Shown: positions 17,852 to 26,708 of the stretch, piece by piece | Position numbering within the stretch: the first letter of the stretch is position 1 | How the letters are laid out: each line of letters opens with the position of its first letter | DNA from: Streptomyces sp. yr375 | GTDB taxonomy: Bacteria; Actinomycetota; Actinomycetes; Streptomycetales; Streptomycetaceae | NCBI RefSeq assembly: GCF_900110755.1 | Contig: NZ_FOFF01000049.1 | Span: 1-64,000, forward strand | Direction of reading: 5' to 3' | Length of the DNA: 64,000 nucleotides | Program-made: the position numbers and the translations under genes | Notes under the pieces: model-generated | Told to the model about the DNA's origin: nothing | The model's database searches: none | The model's input: the letters and a program-made list of their open reading frames with translations, nothing else

Positions 17852-18578
17852 TCGCGGCGATCGCCGCCAGCGCCCAGCGGGTCGGCTCGACGCCGCCGGT
17901 CGCCGCGTCGGCGAACGCCACGGCGAGCAGGACGAGGGAGGCCTCGATGCCGTTGGTGACCCGGTGGATCTTGAAGGCGGCGGCGAGCCGGCGCAGGGAG
18001 GCGACGCCCTGTGAGCGGGGCGCGGTGGACTCGTCGTCGGCGACGGCCAGGCCCCGGCGGGCGCGGGCCACGTCCACCAGGTCGGTCGAGGCCTTCAGCA
18101 GCACGACGCCGAGCGCGGTCGCGAGGCCGAGCGACACCCAGCCGTTGAAGCCCGCCCAGCCGCCGACGAGGCCGGACTCGGCGGCCCGGAAGCCGAAGCC
18201 GATCATCAGCGCGGCGTCGGCGAGATACGCGCCGAGCCGGTCGACGTAGATGCCGGTCGCGCTGTTCTGCCCCTTCCAGCGGGCGACTTCGCCGTCGACG
18301 CAGTCGAAGAGGAGGAACAACTGCATGAGCAGGGCGGCGAGTACGGCCCCGGTGAGCCCCGGGACGAGCAGCGCCGCGCCGGACAGCACCCCGCACACCA
18401 CCATCGTCCAGGTCAGTTGGTCCGGGGTGACCGGGGTGCGGACCAACTGGCGGGTGAACCGCAGCGAGACGCGGCGCATGTACAGCCGGCCCGCCCAGTG
18501 CTCGCCGTTGCGACTGGCGAGCTTGGCCTGCGGCTGGCAGACCTCCCGCAGCTCCTCCAGCACCGGAGCAGCACCCAT
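17790..18578 (-). CDS. CDP-alcohol phosphatidyltransferase family membrane protein
   Basis: ATG 18578 follows GGGAGGAACC and gives 262 residues with about six helices. The CDP-alcohol transferase motif is present as DCVDGEVAR, then G, then D in GIYVDRLGAYLAD. The fourth conserved Asp, expected four residues after VD, is Ala here. That residue is usually treated as the catalytic base, so the activity may be altered or lost. The family normally makes phospholipids such as phosphatidylinositol phosphate or cardiolipin. Confidence 0.85.
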   Translation of the reverse strand: MGAAPVLEELREVCQPQAKLASRNGEHWAGRLYMRRVSLRFTRQLVRTPVTPDQLTWTMVVCGVLSGAALLVPGLTGAVLAALLMQLFLLFDCVDGEVARWKGQNSATGIYVDRLGAYLADAALMIGFGFRAAESGLVGGWAGFNGWVSLGLATALGVVLLKASTDLVDVARARRGLAVADDESTAPRSQGVASLRRLAAAFKIHRVTNGIEASLVLLAVAFADAATGGVEPTRWALAAIAAITWLMVPAHLLSILSSSRLR

Positions 18579-18669
18579 GACGGTTCCTCCCACAAGCCCT
18601 TGATGATCGGGCAAGGCTACAGATCCCCCAAGAGGCCGCAGCGGCGGGGCGGTTGGTGTCCCCGCCCCC

Positions 18670-19944
18670 TCAGGCCACCGTGCGCAGCCCGTTGCCCGAA
18701 GCCGCCGCCCCCGTGCCCCGCACCACCCGGTGCGCGCAGGTCGCGGTGAGCAGTTCGCCGAGCAGTTCGGGGTCGTCGATCTTCAGGCCGAGGAGGGACT
18801 CGATGCGTTCCAGCCGCTGGTAGAGAGACTGGCGGCCGATGTGCAGGAGGGCGGCCGTGCGGGTCGGGGAGCAGCCGTGGCGCAGGTGCACCTCCAGGGT
18901 GCGGACCAGGTCGCTGGCGTGTGCCGCCTGCCAGGCCAGCAGCGGCCCCAGCGCATGCTGGACGAGCCGGGCCAGCCGCTCCCGGTTGACGTCGACGCCG
19001 CCCCGGGTCAGCTCGCGTTCCAGGGCGAAGGCACGGGCGGAGGTCACCAGGGGGCCGTCGGGGGCGGCGGGCTCGGCGGGCGGGACGGTCAGCGCCAGCT
19101 CCAGCGTCGTCCGCGCGGCGCGCAGGGTCTCGCTCCAGCGCAGCCAGCCGCCGTCCGCCGCGACCGCGTGCCCGACGGCGACCGTGAGCCCCGGCTCGGC
19201 CGCCGTCCGGAACGCCTCCTGGACGACCCGTACGGGATCGCCGACGCGGTTTCCGGGGAGGGCGAGGAGTGCGAGGACGTCGCCGGGGAAGGCGGCCCGC
19301 AGCACCCCGCCGCCACCGCCACCGCCGCCCAGCAGGCGTACGGCCCGGTCGACCGCGCCGACCTCGCGGGTGCCGTGCACGCAGACGCCGATCAGCCGTG
19401 CCCCCGGCCCCGGATGGAACCCGGTGAGGGCCGCGCGGGCCTCCACCTCGGGCTGGTTCAGGGCGGCGCGGTCGGCGAGGTCGGCGAGCAGGGCGGCCGT
19501 GTGGTCGTCGCCCCACGGCCGGGTCACCGCCCGGCCCGACAGGCCCCGGGCCACGATCGCCCGGTTGGCCGCCTCGGTGATCCGTACGAAGGGCACGACC
19601 CGGTGCAGGGCGAGCAGCGGGAGGGCGAGGCGGCGGGCCTCGTCGACGACCTCCGCGGGCATGGCGGGCAGGGACCGTCCGACCTCCACGGCGAGGCCGA
19701 CGGCTCCCCGCGCGGCCAGCTCGCGCACATACCGGCGGCGCGCTTCCGCCGTGCCGCCGGTCAGTCCGAAGCCGTTGGTGAGGAGCAGTTCGCCGCCGTC
19801 GAGGAAGTTCGCGCCCTCGTAGACCTCGCTGGAGTGCACCCAGCGGACGGGTCGGTCGAGGCCGCCCGCGCCGGCGAGCAGTTCGGGTTCGGCCGCCCGC
19901 ACCGAATCGAGGGCCAGGACTTCACGGAGGGTGAGTGCGGGCAC
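18670..19944 (-). CDS. PucR family transcriptional regulator
   Basis: I start at GTG 19944 because it follows GGAGG at good spacing, giving 424 residues. The N-terminal PucR domain begins at PALTLREVLALDSVRAAEPEL. The C-terminal helix-turn-helix is LRHGCSPTRTAALLHIGRQS. PucR proteins activate purine or other nucleobase catabolic genes. The divergent partner is a cytosine-deaminase gene 99 bp away. A nine-Gly run in the middle comes from a GCC-rich slippage-prone tract. Confidence 0.9.
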   Translation of the reverse strand: MPALTLREVLALDSVRAAEPELLAGAGGLDRPVRWVHSSEVYEGANFLDGGELLLTNGFGLTGGTAEARRRYVRELAARGAVGLAVEVGRSLPAMPAEVVDEARRLALPLLALHRVVPFVRITEAANRAIVARGLSGRAVTRPWGDDHTAALLADLADRAALNQPEVEARAALTGFHPGPGARLIGVCVHGTREVGAVDRAVRLLGGGGGGGGVLRAAFPGDVLALLALPGNRVGDPVRVVQEAFRTAAEPGLTVAVGHAVAADGGWLRWSETLRAARTTLELALTVPPAEPAAPDGPLVTSARAFALERELTRGGVDVNRERLARLVQHALGPLLAWQAAHASDLVRTLEVHLRHGCSPTRTAALLHIGRQSLYQRLERIESLLGLKIDDPELLGELLTATCAHRVVRGTGAAASGNGLRTVA

Positions 19945-20043
19945 GGGTACCTCCAGGGCGCTGACAGAACGTCCGGCTGCGGGTTGCCGGGAGAGTACTT
20001 TCCGCACGTTGCCCTCGTGTTTCCGGCGCAGCAGAGTGGGCGT

Positions 20044-20493
20044 ATGGATCAGTCACAGGAACGCGCCCGGCTCGCCGTCGCCGTCGCCGAGGCGCGGGCG
20101 GGTCTCGCCGAGGGCGGCATCCCGATCGGCGCGGCGCTCTTCGGCCCGGACGGCACCCTGCTCGGCCGGGGCCACAACCGGCGCGTCCAGGACGGCGACC
20201 CGTCCATGCACGCGGAGACGGCCGCGTTCCGCGCGGCGGGACGGCAGCGGACGTATCGCGGTACGACGATGGTGACGACGCTGTCCCCCTGCTGGTACTG
20301 CTCCGGGCTGGTGCGGCAGTTCGGCATCTCGCGGGTCGTGATCGGCGAGGCGGCCACCTTCCACGGCGGGCACGACTGGCTGGCGGAGCACGGCGTCGAG
20401 ATCGTGCTCCTGGACGACCCCGAGTGCGTCGCGATGATGCGCGACTTCATCGAGAAGAACCCGGCACTGTGGAACGAGGACATCGGTGACTGA
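20044..20493 (+). CDS. Cytosine deaminase, yeast Fcy1 type
   Basis: This 149-residue protein of the cytidine/deoxycytidylate deaminase fold keeps the zinc site: H56 and E58 in MHAET, then C83 and C86 in LSPCWYCSG. Unlike the large CodA amidohydrolase usual in bacteria, it resembles the short fungal Fcy1 enzyme along its length, including the GRGHN segment and an EDIGD C-terminus close to the fungal end. Expected reaction: cytosine to uracil plus ammonia. The next gene starts inside it, giving an 8-bp overlap. A nucleobase permease lies nearby. Confidence 0.85.
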   Translation: MDQSQERARLAVAVAEARAGLAEGGIPIGAALFGPDGTLLGRGHNRRVQDGDPSMHAETAAFRAAGRQRTYRGTTMVTTLSPCWYCSGLVRQFGISRVVIGEAATFHGGHDWLAEHGVEIVLLDDPECVAMMRDFIEKNPALWNEDIGD

Positions 20494-21469
20494 GCCCCAG
20501 ACCCCCCAGACCCCCCGTATCCCGACCATCGACCTGCGTCCGTGGCTGGACGGTGACGCCCGGGCCCGTACCGCCATCGCCCGCACCGTCGACGAAGCGC
20601 TCCAGACGGCCGGGTTCCTGCTGGTCACCGGGCATGGCGTGGACCCTGCGCTGCGCGACGGCATCCGGGAGGCCGCGCGGGCGTTCTTCGCGCTGCCCGC
20701 CGAGGTCAAGCAGCCGTACGCGGCGAAGGTCGGGGGGCGGGGCTGGCTCGGCCCCGGCGCGGAGGCGAACGGCTACTCGGAGGGTACGCAGACCCCGCCG
20801 GACCTCAAGGAGTCGCTCACCTTCGCCACGCACGAGCCCTTCGACGACCCGGCGGTCAACGCGGAGTGGTACGCGCCCAACGTGTGGCCGGCCGAGGTGC
20901 CGGGGCTCCAGGCGCTCTGCGAGGAGTACCTGGACCGGATGGCCGAGCTGGAGAAGCGGTTGCTGTCCCTGCTCGGGGAGGCGCTCGGCCTCGAACCCGA
21001 CTTCTTCTCCCGGCACATGGACCACCCGACCTACGGCTTCAACGTCAACTGGTACCCGGGGACGGAGGTCGTCGGCGAGCCGCAGCCCGGCCAGTTCCGC
21101 ATCGGCCCGCACACCGACTTCGGGACGGTGACGATCCTCGACCGGCAGGCCGGCAAGGGCGGGCTCCAGGTCTGGACGGACGACGGCGGCTGGGAGGACG
21201 CGCCCTTCGATCCCGCCGCCTTCACCATCAACATCGGCGACCTGATGGCCCGTTGGACCGGCGACCGCTGGCGCTCGGGCCGCCACCGCGTGCTGCCCCC
21301 GCCCGCCGACACCCCCGCCGAGGAGCTGATCTCCCTCGTCTACTTCGGCGAGTGCACCCCGGGTACGGTCGTGGAGTCCGTACCCGCGCCGGTCGGGCGG
21401 GTGGCGTACGAGGCGGTCGACTCGCACACGTACCTGCGGGCGAAACTGGACTCGATCACCGTGGACTAG
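20486..21469 (+). CDS. Isopenicillin-N-synthase-like non-heme iron oxygenase
   Basis: GTG 20486 lies inside the deaminase gene, so the two are translationally coupled. The 327-residue product has the iron triad H209/D211 (GPHTDFG) and H267 (SGRHRV). The RxS motif that usually binds 2-oxoglutarate appears as LIS near 281-283, so the Arg is missing. Family members act on nucleobases such as thymine, on antibiotics and on hormones. Given the deaminase and PucR context, a pyrimidine-derived substrate is plausible but unproven. Confidence 0.82.
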   Translation: MTEPQTPQTPRIPTIDLRPWLDGDARARTAIARTVDEALQTAGFLLVTGHGVDPALRDGIREAARAFFALPAEVKQPYAAKVGGRGWLGPGAEANGYSEGTQTPPDLKESLTFATHEPFDDPAVNAEWYAPNVWPAEVPGLQALCEEYLDRMAELEKRLLSLLGEALGLEPDFFSRHMDHPTYGFNVNWYPGTEVVGEPQPGQFRIGPHTDFGTVTILDRQAGKGGLQVWTDDGGWEDAPFDPAAFTINIGDLMARWTGDRWRSGRHRVLPPPADTPAEELISLVYFGECTPGTVVESVPAPVGRVAYEAVDSHTYLRAKLDSITVD

Positions 21470-21556
21470 CAGGCCCGTTCCTGTCCGACCGAGCAGCGAG
21501 TACGGCGTCGGGTTCCGGGCGATGCCCGGTGACTGCCCCCGGGCTAGTCTGCGTGA

Positions 21557-24500
21557 GTGACCACCGACCTGACCCTGTTGCCGCGTGTCGCCTATCGCGG
21601 GCAGGAGGTCACCGCGCCCCGGCTGCGCGGTCTGCTCGCGTTGCTCGCGGGGGATCTGCGGACCGGCTGTAGTACCGAGCGGCTGGTGGCGGGGCTGTGG
21701 CCGGACGAGTTGCCGGAGCGGCCGGGGAAGGCGTTGCAGGTCCTCGTGTCGAGGGCGCGGGCGCAGTTGGGCGGCGATGTCATCGCGAGTACGCCGAGCG
21801 GGTACCGGCTCGCGCTCGGCGAGGAACAGGTGGACAGTTCCGCCCTGTTGCTGCACGCCGCCGCGAGTGCGGACCGGGCGCGGGCCGGGGACCACGCCGG
21901 GTCGCTGGCCGCCGCCGAGGCGGGGCTCGCGCTGTGGGCGGGCAACGCCGACGAGGCCGACGACCCCGTCGCCGCGTTGCGCGCCGAGCGCGCGCCCGTG
22001 CACGGCGCGCTCGTCCGCGCGCGGGCGCTCGCGCTCGCCCGGCTGGGGCGGCACGCGGAGGCGGCCGGGCCGCTGGCCGCGGTCGGCGCGGCGCGTCCGC
22101 GCGACGAGGAGGTCCTCGCCGAGCTGCTGCGCGGCGAGGCGGCGACGGCGGGCCCGTCGGCCGCGCTGACCCGGTACGAGGCGTACCGCCGTGAGCTGCG
22201 CGACACGCTCGGCACGGATCCGGGGGCCGGACTCAAGGCCGTACAGCGGGAGTTGTTGCAGGGTGAGGCACCCGCCGTCCGGCACGGGGTGCCGCACGAG
22301 CCGAATCCGCTGCTGGGGAGAGACGAGGACGTCTCCGCCCTGGAGCGGCTGCTGCGGGCCTCGCGCGCCGTCACCGTCGTCGGGCCCGGCGGCCTCGGCA
22401 AGACCCGGCTCGCGTACGCGGTCAGCCGCCGGGCCGAGCAGCGCGTGGTGTTCTTCGTGCCGCTCGCCGGTGTCACCACGGACGCGGACGTGACCGCCGA
22501 AGTGGCCTCCGCGCTCGGCGCGGGCGAGGGACGGCCCGGCGCGCCCGGCGGCCCCGACCCCGTCTCCGGCATCCTCGGCGTGCTCGGCTCCGGGCCCGCG
22601 CTGCTGGTGCTGGACAACTGCGAGCAGGTCGTCCGGGGGGCCGCCGACCTCGTACAGGCGCTGGTGTCGTCCTCGAAGGACCTGCGGGTGCTCGCCACCA
22701 GCAGGGCCCCGCTGGGGCTGACGTCGGAGGCGGTGTACGCGCTGCCGGAGCTCCGGCTCGGCACCTCCGTCGAGCTGTTCACGCAGCGGGCCCGGGCCGC
22801 CCGGCCCGGCGTGGAGCTGCCGTCGGACGCGGTGGCCGAGCTGTGCCGCCACCTCGACGGGCTGCCGCTCGCCGTGGAGTTGGCGGCGGCGCGGGTGCGG
22901 GTGCTGTCCGTGCCGGAGATCGCCCGCCGCCTCGGCGACCGGTTCGCGCTGCTGCGCGGCGGGGCGCGGGACGTACCGGAACGGCACCGCACGCTGCACG
23001 CGGTCGTGGACTGGAGCTGGAACCTGCTCGCCGAGGACGCCAGAGCCGCGCTGCGCACACTGTCCGTCTTCCCCGGCGGCTTCACCGGCGAGACGGCCGA
23101 ACAGGTGCTCGGCGAGGACGCGTTGCTCCTGCTGGAGCAGCTTGCCGATCAGTCGCTGCTCACCGTCGCCGACACCCCGACCGGCGTACGGTTCCGGATG
23201 CTGGAGACCGTACGGGAGTTCAGCGCGGCCCGGCGGACGGCGGCGGGCGAGGACGCGGCGGCCGTCGGCCGATTCCTCGACTGGGCACGGGAGTTCGGGG
23301 TCGCGCACCACGACTGGCTGTTCGGCTCGCAGCCGCGGACCTCGTGGGAGCGGATCAGGGCCGAGCAGGACAACCTCGTGGCGGCCCTGCGGCACGCCCT
23401 GGCCCGTCAAAACGGCCCCACCACCGCCGCCCTGACCGCCGTCCTCGCCGCCCTGTGGTCCACCGGCTCCACCTACCTGCGCCTCACCGCCCTCGCCGCG
23501 GACACCGGCCCGCCGCTGTCGCACTACCGCCCCGCGCCCGAGTACGTCGAAGTCGCCCGCGCCGCCGCGGTGTTGTGCACGGCGAGCCTGTTCATGGGCT
23601 ACGGCCCGCACGTCGTACGCCACCTCGTCACGCTCCGCCGGCTGCCCCCGGCCCCGCCGGACACGCTGCTGCGCGCGATCGCGGCGGTGCTGAGCGCGGT
23701 CCCCGAGATGCTGCCGCCCGACTACGACGTGCTGCGCGGGCTCTGCGACAGCGAGCAGCCGCTGCTGGCCGGTGTCGCCGAGTGCGTCGCCGGCTACGTC
23801 TGGGAGTCGGAGCACGACATCGACCGCGCGCTCGCCTCGGCCCGCCGGGCGGTCGCCGCGCTGGCCCCGGTCGACAACCCGTTCCTCCAGGTCATCGGCC
23901 ACACCCGGCTCAGCCAGTTGTGCCTCCAGACGGAGCGGGGCGACGACGCCTACGAGCACCTCGGGGCGGCGCTCGCCGCGCTGCCCCGGCTCGGCGACGA
24001 ACGCGACTCCATCGGCGTCCGCTGGGGCCTTGCCCTCGCCTGTCTGCACCGGGGCGAACCCGACGAGGCCGAGTACTGGCTGCGGCAGGCGGAGGAGGTC
24101 GGCACCGCGCAGCAGGACGACGCCGGCGGCGCGGACGTCGGCGGGCGCGCCGAGATCGCGCTCGCCCGCGGGCTGACGGAGGTCGGGCTCGGCCTGTGGC
24201 GCGGGGCCGTGACGGGGGTGGTCGAGGCCGGCCCGATGAACAGCGGCGACCCCTTCCTCGACCGGTGGGCGCTCCAGCTCCAGTCGGCGGCGGTCACGGC
24301 GCACGCGCACGCCGGGCGTCTCGAACTCGTCGCGGAGACGGTCGACCGGCTGCGGCGGGGGCTGCGGACCCTGCTCGCCGGTCCGGCCGGATCGCCCATG
24401 GAGCTCCCGGTGTACGGAACCGTGCTGCACGCCCTCGGCATGGCGGGACTCGCCGCCGCCGACACCGACACCGACGCCTACCCGGCCGTACGGATGGTGG

Positions 24501-24700
24501 CGCTGGCCGAACGGCTGCGGGTGCTGCGCGACTACCAGCCGACGATGTCGTCGGAGCGCGCCCGCGAGGCGGTCGGGGCCGCCGGGAACGCGGCCGGGGC
24601 GGCGTACGCCGACGCCGTGTCGGAGTACGCCGCCCTGGGGCGGGACGAGTTGCGGGAGGCGGCCCGCGCCGTCATGGCGGTTACTTCGGGTCGCGGTTGA
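21557..24700 (+). CDS. BTAD/AfsR-type large regulator with NB-ARC ATPase and TPR-like tail
   Basis: GTG 21557 gives 1047 residues. Residues 1-90 resemble a short OmpR-like DNA-binding domain, 90-240 a BTAD domain, and about 250-520 an NB-ARC ATPase with Walker A GPGGLGKT (about 276-283) and LLVLDNCEQV. The rest is helical TPR-like repeats. Such AfsR-like proteins are ATP-switched activators, often of secondary metabolism. No ribosome binding site is visible, and a TAGTCT hexamer just upstream could allow a leaderless message. The 3' end overlaps the convergent ABC permease gene by 20 bp. Confidence 0.87.
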   Translation: MTTDLTLLPRVAYRGQEVTAPRLRGLLALLAGDLRTGCSTERLVAGLWPDELPERPGKALQVLVSRARAQLGGDVIASTPSGYRLALGEEQVDSSALLLHAAASADRARAGDHAGSLAAAEAGLALWAGNADEADDPVAALRAERAPVHGALVRARALALARLGRHAEAAGPLAAVGAARPRDEEVLAELLRGEAATAGPSAALTRYEAYRRELRDTLGTDPGAGLKAVQRELLQGEAPAVRHGVPHEPNPLLGRDEDVSALERLLRASRAVTVVGPGGLGKTRLAYAVSRRAEQRVVFFVPLAGVTTDADVTAEVASALGAGEGRPGAPGGPDPVSGILGVLGSGPALLVLDNCEQVVRGAADLVQALVSSSKDLRVLATSRAPLGLTSEAVYALPELRLGTSVELFTQRARAARPGVELPSDAVAELCRHLDGLPLAVELAAARVRVLSVPEIARRLGDRFALLRGGARDVPERHRTLHAVVDWSWNLLAEDARAALRTLSVFPGGFTGETAEQVLGEDALLLLEQLADQSLLTVADTPTGVRFRMLETVREFSAARRTAAGEDAAAVGRFLDWAREFGVAHHDWLFGSQPRTSWERIRAEQDNLVAALRHALARQNGPTTAALTAVLAALWSTGSTYLRLTALAADTGPPLSHYRPAPEYVEVARAAAVLCTASLFMGYGPHVVRHLVTLRRLPPAPPDTLLRAIAAVLSAVPEMLPPDYDVLRGLCDSEQPLLAGVAECVAGYVWESEHDIDRALASARRAVAALAPVDNPFLQVIGHTRLSQLCLQTERGDDAYEHLGAALAALPRLGDERDSIGVRWGLALACLHRGEPDEAEYWLRQAEEVGTAQQDDAGGADVGGRAEIALARGLTEVGLGLWRGAVTGVVEAGPMNSGDPFLDRWALQLQSAAVTAHAHAGRLELVAETVDRLRRGLRTLLAGPAGSPMELPVYGTVLHALGMAGLAAADTDTDAYPAVRMVALAERLRVLRDYQPTMSSERAREAVGAAGNAAGAAYADAVSEYAALGRDELREAARAVMAVTSGRG

Positions 24701-25475
24701 ACTGCGCCGTCGCCCAGCGGTAGCCGAGCACGGTCAGCCCGACGCACCACGCGATCGCGATCCACCCGTTGTCGCCGATCTCGGTACCGAGCAGCAGACC
24801 GCGCAGGGTCTCGATGGCCGGCGTGAACGGCTGGTACTCGGCGATCGGCTGGAACCAGCCCGGCATCGTGTCGGCCGGGATGAAAGCGCTGGAGACGAGC
24901 GGCAGGAGGATCAGCGGCATCGCCATGTTGCTGGCCGCCTCGGGGTTCGGGCTGGCCATGCCCATGCCGACCGCGATCCAGGTGAGCGCCAGGGAGAACA
25001 GCGCGAGCAGTCCGAACGCCGCGAGCCACTCCAGCGCCGTGGCGTCCGTGGACCGGAAGCCGATCGCCACCGCGACGGCACCGACGAGGACCAGACTGGC
25101 GAGCACCTGCACCACGCTGCCGACGACGTGCCCGATGAGCACCGAGCCGCGGTAGACCGCCATCGTGCGGAAGCGGGCGATGAGGCCCTCGTTCATGTCC
25201 ATCGAGACGGACACCGCGGCCCCGATCACGGTGCTGCCGACGGTCATCATCAGCAGGCCCGGGACGATGTAGGCGATGTAGTCGGCGCGGTCCGCGCCGC
25301 CGCCGCCGATGCCCGCGCTCATCACGTCGCCGAAGATGTAGACGAAGAGCAGGAGCAGCATGATCGGCGTGAGCAGCAGGTTCAGGGTCATGGACGGGTA
25401 GCGCCGGGCGTGCAGCAGATTGCGGCGCAGCATCGTCGACGAGTCGCGGACGGCGAGGGTGAGGGCGCTGCTCAT
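24681..25475 (-). CDS. ABC-2 type transporter permease (DrrB-like)
   Basis: This 264-residue protein has six hydrophobic segments and the family signature FIPADTMPGWFQPIAEYQP. It overlaps the ATPase gene by four bases (ATGA), so the two form one exporter. DrrAB-type pumps export drugs or lipids and are often found beside AfsR-type regulators like the convergent gene at 21557. Confidence 0.91.
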   Translation of the reverse strand: MSSALTLAVRDSSTMLRRNLLHARRYPSMTLNLLLTPIMLLLLFVYIFGDVMSAGIGGGGADRADYIAYIVPGLLMMTVGSTVIGAAVSVSMDMNEGLIARFRTMAVYRGSVLIGHVVGSVVQVLASLVLVGAVAVAIGFRSTDATALEWLAAFGLLALFSLALTWIAVGMGMASPNPEAASNMAMPLILLPLVSSAFIPADTMPGWFQPIAEYQPFTPAIETLRGLLLGTEIGDNGWIAIAWCVGLTVLGYRWATAQFNRDPK

Positions 25476-26464
25476 CGGGCGTTCTCCTTGGGCTGGTTGG
25501 GGACGGTGGTGGGGCCGGTGGAGGAACCCGCGGCCGGGCCGGTCAGGGCGAAGAACACGTCGTCGAGGTCGGGGGTGTGCACGGTCAGTTCGTCCGCCTC
25601 GACGCCGGTCGAGTCCAACCAGTCGAGGATGGAGCGCAGTTCGCGCTGGCTGCCGTCGCTGGGGATGCTCAGCGAGAGCGACTCGTCGTCGCGGGTGACC
25701 TCGCGCAGGGCTGCGGCGGCGGACCGGTACGCGGCCGGGTCGGTGAAGCGCAGCCGGACGTGCCCGCCGGGGACGATCCGCTTCAGTTCCTCGGCGGTGC
25801 CCTCGGCGGCGATCCTTCCGTCGTTCAACACCGCGATGCGGTCGGCGAGTTCGTCGGCCTCCTCCAGGTACTGGGTGGTGAGGAAGACGGTGACGCCGTC
25901 GGCGACGAGGGCGCGGATGATGCCCCACGTGGTGTGGCGGCTGCGCGGGTCGAGGCCGGTGGTCGGCTCGTCGAGGAAGATGATGCGCGGGCCGCCGACC
26001 AGCGTCATGGCGAGGTCGAGGCGGCGTTTCATGCCGCCGGAGTAGGTGGCGGCGGGCTTCTTCGCGGCCTCGGTGAGGTCGAAGCGCGCCAGGAGTTCGG
26101 CGGCGGTGCGGCGGCCCTCGGCGCGGGGCAGGTGGTGCAGGTCCGCCATGAGGAGCATGTTCTCCTCGCCGGTGATCAGTCCGTCGACGGCGGAGAACTG
26201 GCCGGTGACGCCGATCGCGGCGCGGACCGCCTGCGGGTCGGCGGCGAGGTCGTGACCGCCGACCCGCAGGGCCCCGGCGTCGGCGGTGACGAGGGTGGAG
26301 AGGATCTTCACGGCGGTGGTCTTGCCCGCGCCGTTCGGGCCGAGCAGGGCGAAGACGGTGCCGGCGGGCACCGACAGGTCGATGCCGTCGAGGACCGTCT
26401 TGTCCCCGTAGGCCTTGCGCAGCCCGGTGGCCGAGATCGCGAGTTCGTCGGTCGTTGTCGTCAT
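25472..26464 (-). CDS. ABC transporter ATP-binding protein (DrrA-like)
   Basis: The 330-residue ATPase has Walker A GPNGAGKT (42-49), the signature YSGGMKRRLDLA, Walker B IIFLDEPTTGLDPRS and a C-terminal DrrA-type extension ending near DLDDVFFALTG. It pairs with the overlapping permease gene. The substrate is unknown. Self-resistance or efflux of a natural product is typical for the family. Confidence 0.93.
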   Translation of the reverse strand: MTTTTDELAISATGLRKAYGDKTVLDGIDLSVPAGTVFALLGPNGAGKTTAVKILSTLVTADAGALRVGGHDLAADPQAVRAAIGVTGQFSAVDGLITGEENMLLMADLHHLPRAEGRRTAAELLARFDLTEAAKKPAATYSGGMKRRLDLAMTLVGGPRIIFLDEPTTGLDPRSRHTTWGIIRALVADGVTVFLTTQYLEEADELADRIAVLNDGRIAAEGTAEELKRIVPGGHVRLRFTDPAAYRSAAAALREVTRDDESLSLSIPSDGSQRELRSILDWLDSTGVEADELTVHTPDLDDVFFALTGPAAGSSTGPTTVPNQPKENAR

Positions 26465-26524
26465 GGGCCAGAGCGTGCGGCGAGGCGCATTCAGCGCGGT
26501 TTCACGACGGTTTCAGCGCCCGGG

Positions 26525-26572
26525 AGGCAGGGCCTGGCGGCAGGGCCTGGCGGCAGAGCCTGGAAGCAGAGC
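26525..26572. repeat. Tandem repeat of about 13 bp between divergent genes
   Basis: About three and a half copies of ggcagggcctggc lie in the 244-bp gap between the ABC ATPase start and the NTPase start. The later copies are decayed. The remainder of the gap should contain both promoters. Confidence 0.75.
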
Positions 26573-26708
26573 GCGGGAAGCGGGACGCCGGTGCTCGTTT
26601 CGGCTCGTTTCCTCACTTTCGTGACCCAATGGACACCACGCGATCTGGCACATAGCAACTTCCCCTCCTTACCCTTGCGTTGGGACCCGGCCCTGGGGGA
26701 GGTGCGCG

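Noticed and set aside
20447..24430. A minus-strand open frame of more than 1300 codons
   Set aside because: It is antisense to the BTAD regulator and the oxygenase, which have clear domains and correct codon bias. Long antisense frames are expected at this GC content.
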